Of a DNA stretch of 64,000 nucleotides, positions 58,065-64,000 are shown piece after piece. This DNA comes from an uncultured Cetobacterium sp. (GTDB lineage Bacteria > Fusobacteriota > Fusobacteriia > Fusobacteriales > Fusobacteriaceae). The translations under genes and the position numbers were made by a program. The stretch spans positions 1 through 64,000 of the forward strand of contig NZ_CAMTIK010000008.1 of assembly GCF_947072685.1 (NCBI RefSeq), given 5' to 3'. The notes below the pieces were generated by a model. It saw only the letters and a program-made list of their open reading frames with translations. It made no database searches and had not been told where the DNA came from. Every line of letters starts with the position of its first letter. Position 1 is the first letter of the stretch.

Positions 58065-59090
58065 TTATTTTGTAACTAAAATTCGAGAGAAATTTTTAGA
58101 ATGTTTAACATCGTCAGCTCCAGAAAGAATCATACCTTGATAAAGTTGTGATTTTAAAGTTTCTAAAATAACTTTAACTCCTTCCTGTCTGCCACCAACA
58201 GATCCCCATATAATAGGTCTTCCTATAAGAACGGCATCCGCTCCTAAAGCAAGATACTTCAAAACATCTATTCCTTCTCTAACAGCTCCATCAGCAAGAA
58301 TTTTAATATCTTTTCCAACCGCTTCAGCAATATCTTTTAAAACTTCTGCGGGAGCAAAAGTTTCATTTAAACAACGTCCGCCATGATTTGAGACAACAAT
58401 AGCATCCGCTCCAGCTTCAACACATAATCGAGCCTCATCTACAGTAAGAATTCCCTTTACTATGAATGGAAGTTTTGTGGAAGATATGATAGTTTTTAAA
58501 TCATCTAGAGATTTTGGACCAACAGGTTGACCAAAAAGTTTCATTGTTATAAGACCAGCTCCATCTATATCTACTCCAACAGCAATAGCTCCAGCTTCTT
58601 CCGCAATTTTGATTCTTTTTATAATCTCAGAGTTTTCTCTGGGTTTTATAATTGCAATTCCTTTACCATTGGCTTTTTTTATGGCATCTATGCCAACTTG
58701 AAAACAGTTAGGGTCTCCAGTATCTCCGATCATAGATATAGTTCCTGCATCAATGGCACCCAATACTGTATCGTTAGAGTATTGCTCATCAGTTATATAT
58801 CCACCCATATTAAATTTAGTTCCTGTAATAGGTGCAATCAAAATAGGGGCTGAAAGTTTTTCTCCAAATAAATTGCATTCAAGATTAGGGTTTGTCACAT
58901 TGTGAAGAGTTCTCATAGCAATTTTAATCTCTTTTAATTTTTCGAATGCTCTTTGAAAACTTCCACCACTGACAGCTCCACCCATTCCCGGAACCTTTCC
59001 AGCACACCAACGACCATTACACTCTGGACATAGTATACAAAACTCTTTCATTCTTTCCTTTGCATTTTTTTTAATCTCTTTTATATCCAT
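58065..59090 (-). CDS. FMN-dependent alpha-hydroxy-acid oxidizing protein
   Basis: FIVKGILTVDEARLCVEAGADAIVVSNHGGRCLNETFAP; ILADGAVREGIDVLKYLALGADAVLIGRP; N-terminal Cys cluster. Confidence 0.9.
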   Translation of the reverse strand: MDIKEIKKNAKERMKEFCILCPECNGRWCAGKVPGMGGAVSGGSFQRAFEKLKEIKIAMRTLHNVTNPNLECNLFGEKLSAPILIAPITGTKFNMGGYITDEQYSNDTVLGAIDAGTISMIGDTGDPNCFQVGIDAIKKANGKGIAIIKPRENSEIIKRIKIAEEAGAIAVGVDIDGAGLITMKLFGQPVGPKSLDDLKTIISSTKLPFIVKGILTVDEARLCVEAGADAIVVSNHGGRCLNETFAPAEVLKDIAEAVGKDIKILADGAVREGIDVLKYLALGADAVLIGRPIIWGSVGGRQEGVKVILETLKSQLYQGMILSGADDVKHSKNFSRILVTK

Positions 59091-59199
59091 GAATCCTCCC
59101 GTTAAATAAAGTGTTTGATTAATTACATATGTTACGATAATATCATATAGAATTTAAGTTGTAAAGTAATGGAGGTTATTATATTAGTCTATTTCTTTT

Positions 59200-59646
59200 T
59201 TATCTTTGTTCGGTGTCAATGATTAAGGTTACAGGTCCATCATTAAGGAGTTCCACTTTCATATCCGCCCCGAAAATACCAGATTCTGTTTTGATTCCCA
59301 AATCGTTACATCTTTTTATAAAAAAATTGTAAAGGTCATCTGCTAAATCTGGTTTAGCAGCACCTATAAAGGAAGGACGACGCCCTTTTATACAATTTCC
59401 ATAAAGAGTGAACTGAGAAATAACTAAGAGTTCTCCATTGACATCTTTTAGCCCCAAATTCATTTTATCATCACTATCATTAAAAACTCTTAAGTCAGTT
59501 ATTTTTTTTGATAACCATTCCGCTTCTTTTTCAGTATCGGTATGAGTGACTCCTAAAAGAACTAAGAAACCTTGATTTATTTTTCCAACTACTTCACCAT
59601 CAACGGCTACACAAGCATGTTTAACTCTTTGAATAACAGCTTTCAT
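59200..59646 (-). CDS. dtd: D-aminoacyl-tRNA deacylase
   Basis: MKAVIQRVKHACVAVDGEVVGKI; LLVISQFTLYGNCIKGRRPSF; NDGPVTLIID. Confidence 0.97.
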   Translation of the reverse strand: MKAVIQRVKHACVAVDGEVVGKINQGFLVLLGVTHTDTEKEAEWLSKKITDLRVFNDSDDKMNLGLKDVNGELLVISQFTLYGNCIKGRRPSFIGAAKPDLADDLYNFFIKRCNDLGIKTESGIFGADMKVELLNDGPVTLIIDTEQR

Positions 59647-59748
59647 ATCGCAACTCCTTTTCTATTTTTTATTAGGTATTATATCATAAAAATGATATAA
59701 TTATTAAGGAAAATTAAAACAAAATAATAACTATAAAGAGGGAAGACT

Positions 59749-61257
59749 ATGGGGAGAGATAGAGTTTTAACTGATTTTGCAAGAGTGATTAATTCGGATA
59801 GATATCAATATACGGAAAGCGATATATTTTTAATGGAGAAAATGGAGTCAAAAGAAGCAGTATTTGACATGTATTTCAGAAAAACAGAGGATGGAGGGTT
59901 TGCTGTTGTATCTGGAATTCAGGAAGTTATCGAGTTAATTGAGATACTAAATAAAACAACTGAAGAGGAAAAAAGAAGATATTTTTCTGAAATAATAGAA
60001 GAAAAACACCTCCTAGAGTACCTTGTGAAAATGAAATTTACAGGGGATCTTTATGCTATGAGAGATGGTGAGATTGTCTATCCAAACGAACCGATTTTAA
60101 CAATAAAAGCGCCTTTGATACAGGCTAAAATATTAGAAACACCAATTTTAAATTTGATGAATATGCAACTTGCAATAGCGACAAAAGCTTCGAGAATAAC
60201 AAGGGCAGCTCATCCTATACCAGTGAGTTCTTTTGGGAGTAGAAGAGCACATGGGTTTGATAGTGCGGTTACAGGAGCGAAAGCTTCAATAATTGGGGGG
60301 TGCTTATCCCATTCAAATTTAGTGACTGAATATAAGTATAAAATTCCAAGTGTTGGAACAATGGCACACTCATTTATACAGGCGTTCGGAGTTGGAGCGA
60401 AGGCAGAAAAAGAAGCGTTCGACACATTTATAAGACATAGAAGAGAAAGAAAAGCGAATAGTTTAGTTCTTTTAATAGATACTTATAATACATTGGGAAT
60501 AGGTTTAAAAAATGCTATTCAAAGTTTCAAAGATAATAATATTGATGACTCTTATCCGGGCAATTATGGGATTAGAATAGATTCTGGTGATTTAGCATAT
60601 CTATCTAAAAAATGTAGATTTGAATTAGATCAAGCCGGATTTAAAAAAGCGAAAATATTCTTAACAAATTCTTTGAATGAGTCTTTAATAAAATCATTGA
60701 AAGAACAGGGAGCATGTGTGGATATATTTGGAGTTGGAGATGCAATCGCTGTAAGTAAATCAAATCCTTGTTTTGGTGGTGTTTATAAGATCGTTGAAAT
60801 AGATAAGAAACCAGTTATAAAATTATCTGAAGATGTAATAAAAATATCCAATCCTGGATTTAAAGAGGTTTATAGACTTTACGATCGTGAGGGATTTGCG
60901 TATGCAGATTTAATAACTTTAGTGAATGACGATGAAGATAAAGAAACTCTTTTAAAAGGAGAAAATTTGTTAATTAGAGATGAGAAATATGAATTTAAAT
61001 CGAGTGTATTGAAAATAAAAGAGTATAGCTATAAAAAACTCACTTGTGAATTTATAAAAAATGGTATAATAAATGATAATGCTTCTCAACTTGAAGATGT
61101 GGTATCTTCTAGAAAATATTATTTAGAATCTTTAGGAAAGTTATCTGAGGAGAGAAAAAGATTAGAAAATCCGCACCAATATAAAGTAGATTTATCTAAA
61201 AATTTAATGAATTTAAAATATAATCTTATAAAAGAAATAAAAAGTCAAATAAATTAA
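59749..61257 (+). CDS. pncB: Nicotinate phosphoribosyltransferase
   Basis: FSSRRAHGFD-like SFGSRRAHGFDSAVTGAKASIIGG; GTMAHSFIQAFG; YGIRIDSGDLAYLSKK. Confidence 0.95.
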   Translation: MGRDRVLTDFARVINSDRYQYTESDIFLMEKMESKEAVFDMYFRKTEDGGFAVVSGIQEVIELIEILNKTTEEEKRRYFSEIIEEKHLLEYLVKMKFTGDLYAMRDGEIVYPNEPILTIKAPLIQAKILETPILNLMNMQLAIATKASRITRAAHPIPVSSFGSRRAHGFDSAVTGAKASIIGGCLSHSNLVTEYKYKIPSVGTMAHSFIQAFGVGAKAEKEAFDTFIRHRRERKANSLVLLIDTYNTLGIGLKNAIQSFKDNNIDDSYPGNYGIRIDSGDLAYLSKKCRFELDQAGFKKAKIFLTNSLNESLIKSLKEQGACVDIFGVGDAIAVSKSNPCFGGVYKIVEIDKKPVIKLSEDVIKISNPGFKEVYRLYDREGFAYADLITLVNDDEDKETLLKGENLLIRDEKYEFKSSVLKIKEYSYKKLTCEFIKNGIINDNASQLEDVVSSRKYYLESLGKLSEERKRLENPHQYKVDLSKNLMNLKYNLIKEIKSQIN

Positions 61258-61289
61258 AAAATAGGCTGATAAAAATCAGCCTATTATAA

Positions 61290-61658
61290 TCATTTGTCAA
61301 GACCTAGAATAAGAAGTTCGGCGGTTGCTAAATTAGTGGCAATCGGAACTTTGTGTACATCTGCAATTCTTATAAGTGCAGAGATATCAGGTTCATGAGG
61401 TTGAGAAGTAAGAGGATCCCTAAAAAAGAGTATAGCTTTTATATTGTCCATAGCTACTTCAGCACCAATTTGTTGGTCTCCGCCTATTGGGCCAGATTTG
61501 AAACGCTGAACAGTCAAATCTGTAGTTTCCATAATTCTAAGACCTGTTGTACCAGTTGAAACAAGAGGATATTTAGCTAAGATGTGCTCATTTTTTTTAA
61601 CAAAAGTAACCATCTCTGGTTTCATATTGTCATGAGCGATTAGTGCAATTTTTTTCAT
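61290..61658 (-). CDS. mgsA: Methylglyoxal synthase
   Basis: [59 protein letters not shown]. Confidence 0.97.
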   Translation of the reverse strand: MKKIALIAHDNMKPEMVTFVKKNEHILAKYPLVSTGTTGLRIMETTDLTVQRFKSGPIGGDQQIGAEVAMDNIKAILFFRDPLTSQPHEPDISALIRIADVHKVPIATNLATAELLILGLDK

Positions 61659-61729
61659 TGTAACCTCCGTAAGTTTTTCTTCTATGTGTATTATACAACA
61701 AAAAATTAATATATAAAAGGAGTAAGTGT

Positions 61730-62629
61730 ATGAATTTTGATAAAATTATTTATATTGAGAGAAAAACCAAAGAATTTAAAACAGAAAATCCACCAGGTGA
61801 AGGATTTTTAAAGTTTTTATATTATAGTCCGTTTGGAAAATTGCCGTTAAATTTAGTTGTTAGAAAAAAATTTCTAACAGAATTTTATGGAAAGAAAATG
61901 ACTGGAAAGAGTTCTGTACAAAAGATAGAATCTTTTGTAAAAGAGAATAATATAGATATGAGCGAATCTAAAAAACAAATAGGAGAGTTCACATCTTTTA
62001 ATGATTTCTTTATAAGAGAGCTAAAACCTGAAGCAAGAATTATTGCGAAAGGGGATGAGGTTCTAGTATCTCCAGCTGATGGGAAAGTTTTAATTTTTTC
62101 TGATTTAAAAGAAACGTCGAAATTTTTCTTAAAAGGAGACGAGTTTACACTGGAGGAATTTTTAAAAGATAAAGAAGAAGCTCAAAAATTTAAAGGTGGA
62201 ACTTTAATGATAATTAGATTAGCACCAGTGGATTATCATAGATTTCACTTCCCAGCTGATGGTTTAATTTCGAGTTCAAAATTAATAGATGGATATTATT
62301 ATTCAGTATCTCCTTATGCAATTAAAAAGAATTTTAGAATATATTGCGAAAATAAGAGAGAAATATCTATTTTAAAAACTCAAAAATTTGGAGATATAGC
62401 GTTGAGTGAGATAGGAGCAACTATGGTTGGTGGTATAACCCAAACATATAAACCAGAAAGTTTTGTAAAAAAAGGAGAGGAGAAAGGATTTTTCTTTTTC
62501 GGAGGATCATCATGTGTTTTACTTTTTGAAAAAAATAAAGTTACTTTTGATAAAGATATTTTAGAAAATAGTAAAAATGGAATAGAGACAAAAGTTTATA
62601 TGGGAGAAAAAATAGGAATTGCTAAGTAG
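61730..62629 (+). CDS. psd: Phosphatidylserine decarboxylase
   Basis: [35 protein letters not shown] autocleavage site. Confidence 0.95.
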   Translation: MNFDKIIYIERKTKEFKTENPPGEGFLKFLYYSPFGKLPLNLVVRKKFLTEFYGKKMTGKSSVQKIESFVKENNIDMSESKKQIGEFTSFNDFFIRELKPEARIIAKGDEVLVSPADGKVLIFSDLKETSKFFLKGDEFTLEEFLKDKEEAQKFKGGTLMIIRLAPVDYHRFHFPADGLISSSKLIDGYYYSVSPYAIKKNFRIYCENKREISILKTQKFGDIALSEIGATMVGGITQTYKPESFVKKGEEKGFFFFGGSSCVLLFEKNKVTFDKDILENSKNGIETKVYMGEKIGIAK

Positions 62630-62637
62630 GTGGGGTT

Positions 62638-63039
62638 GTGAACAATAGAAAAAGATATTTTAGAAAAGGTGATATCATAATTTATTTACTATTGCTAATA
62701 ATATTTGGTGCACTGGGGGTTAAAATAACTGAATTTAAATCGTCTGATGCGTCGAATGCTGAGGTTTATGTAAATAACGAACTTAAGTATGTTTATCCTT
62801 TACAAGAGGAGGAGCGAGAAGTTTTTGTTCCGACCGACATAGGTGGAGTCAATATAAAAATAAAAGATAAAAAGATAAGAGTAATGACCTCTAACTCTCC
62901 TTTGAAATTAAATGTAAAACAAGGGTGGATAAGCAATCCAGGGGACGTGATAATCGGTGTTCCAGATAGATTGATAATTAAAATTATAGGGAAAAATAAA
63001 AAAATAGATTCTGAAGATATGGACTTTATTATTAGATAA
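62638..63039 (+). CDS. NusG domain II-containing small membrane-anchored protein
   Basis: N-terminal TM; AEVYVNNELKYVYPLQEEEREVFVPTDIGGVNIKIKDKKIRVMTSNSPLKLNVKQGWISNPGDVIIGVPDRLIIKI. Confidence 0.8.
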   Translation: MNNRKRYFRKGDIIIYLLLLIIFGALGVKITEFKSSDASNAEVYVNNELKYVYPLQEEEREVFVPTDIGGVNIKIKDKKIRVMTSNSPLKLNVKQGWISNPGDVIIGVPDRLIIKIIGKNKKIDSEDMDFIIR

Positions 63040-63053
63040 AAAGGAGTTTTGGT

Positions 63054-64000
63054 ATGAAAAAAGAATATATACATATTTTTTTTATAGGTTTTTTACTCGT
63101 AGTGATTCAAACGTTCCTACAACATAATAGTGAGTTTACATCTATCATGGGAGAGATGTTTTCATCGGTAAAACCCTTTATATATGCGGTTTTTATAGCG
63201 GTGTTGGTGAGCCCACTAGTAAAAGTTTTAGAAAATAAAGTTAAAATGAGAAGATCATTAGCAATTGGACTAAGTTTAGTAGTAGTTTTTGCTGTTATAA
63301 TAGGTTTGTTTTTTATTGTAATTCCAAATATAATAAGTAGCGTGACAGATTTGGTTGAAAAATTTCCTAGTATGCTGAATAGCTTGAGCTCTAATACAGT
63401 ACATTTAATAGATTATTTAAAAGAAAAGAATATGCTGTTTTTTAATCCAAAAGAGATTGAGACAAATTTAACCAATTTTATAAAAACTAACGTAGGAAAT
63501 GTTAAAAGCTTGGCATTTGGTGTTGGAGCAGGAGTTATCAGAAGTTTGCTGGGTATCGCAAGCTTTTTTATAGGAGTATTTATCTCTTTGTACTTAATGT
63601 ATAGTAAAGAGTATTTTATGGAGTTTTTAGAGAATATATTCAAGTTACTTACAACAAAAGAGAGAGCTCTTTATGGAGTTAATTTTGTAAGAAGAGTAAA
63701 TGACGTATTTTTAAAATATATTTTAGGAAGAATAGTGACATCTGCCGTTGTGGGATTAGTTGTATTTATAGTTTTAATTATAGCAAAAGTTCCGTATGCT
63801 TTATTAAGTGCAGTAATGGTTGGAGTTGGAAATATGATTCCATATGTAGGATCTATTGTAGCCGGGACTATAGCTACATTTTTAATAATATTAGCAGCCC
63901 CAGCAAAAGTGGTATATCTTTTTATAGCAATAGCTATTGGACAAACAATTGATGGATTTTTAATAGGACCAAAAATAATGGAAGAATCGATAGGAATGAG
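63054..64000 (+). CDS. AI-2E (PerM) family transporter, truncated by window end
   Basis: ATG 63054 after aaggag; VPYALLSAVMVGVGNMIPYVGSIVAG..., open to window end. Confidence 0.9.
   Translation, partial: MKKEYIHIFFIGFLLVVIQTFLQHNSEFTSIMGEMFSSVKPFIYAVFIAVLVSPLVKVLENKVKMRRSLAIGLSLVVVFAVIIGLFFIVIPNIISSVTDLVEKFPSMLNSLSSNTVHLIDYLKEKNMLFFNPKEIETNLTNFIKTNVGNVKSLAFGVGAGVIRSLLGIASFFIGVFISLYLMYSKEYFMEFLENIFKLLTTKERALYGVNFVRRVNDVFLKYILGRIVTSAVVGLVVFIVLIIAKVPYALLSAVMVGVGNMIPYVGSIVAGTIATFLIILAAPAKVVYLFIAIAIGQTIDGFLIGPKIMEESIGM

Noticed and set aside
1-64000. CRISPR arrays, tRNA or rRNA genes
   Set aside because: No regularly spaced direct repeats and no recognisable tRNA/rRNA sequence noticed on reading; a tRNAscan/CRISPR search would be needed to exclude them formally

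Overview
AT-rich, Fusobacteriota-like chromosome segment. Codon usage and gene content suggest a Fusobacterium/Cetobacterium-type genome; this is inference only. There are three blocks. (A) ~1-11.9 kb: an apparent chaperone-usher-like fimbrial locus with a divergent PRD/Mga-type regulator. It encodes one two-domain chaperone-like protein, an SCPU-like major pilin, an usher with 'archaic'-type signatures, secreted accessory proteins, two half-size chaperone-like proteins and a 902-aa putative adhesin, bracketed by decayed IS1182-like and IS256-like transposase remnants. (B) ~12.3-26.8 kb: a complete choline TMA-lyase (cutC/cutD) glycyl-radical bacterial microcompartment locus (GRM1-like). It has four BMC-H and one BMC-P shell proteins, PduL, EutJ, EutQ-like and EutT-N-like proteins, two aldehyde-dehydrogenase paralogues (one without the catalytic Cys), an Fe-ADH, a MerR regulator and a DMT-type transporter. 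A ~52-bp near-identical inverted repeat at 1-51 and 26826-26877 brackets blocks A+B, suggesting an IS-bounded accessory island. (C) 27-64 kb: mostly housekeeping and metabolic genes: lysC-asd-aminotransferase, TRAP transporter, glpQ, nanE-PTS with RpiR, MATE, a TPP-riboswitch-tenA-ABC operon, ssb, polA, whiA, ribF, scpA, an orphan adenine methyltransferase, a second PTS, a possibly domesticated Mu/TnsB-like transposase, DUF368, tpx, dtd, pncB, mgsA, psd and a partial AI-2E transporter. The best candidates for under-described biology are the chaperone-usher-like system in a fusobacterial context (with half-chaperones and an alternative-hairpin pilin/usher spacer), the IS-bounded island, and the Mu-like single gene with an apparently degraded catalytic core.
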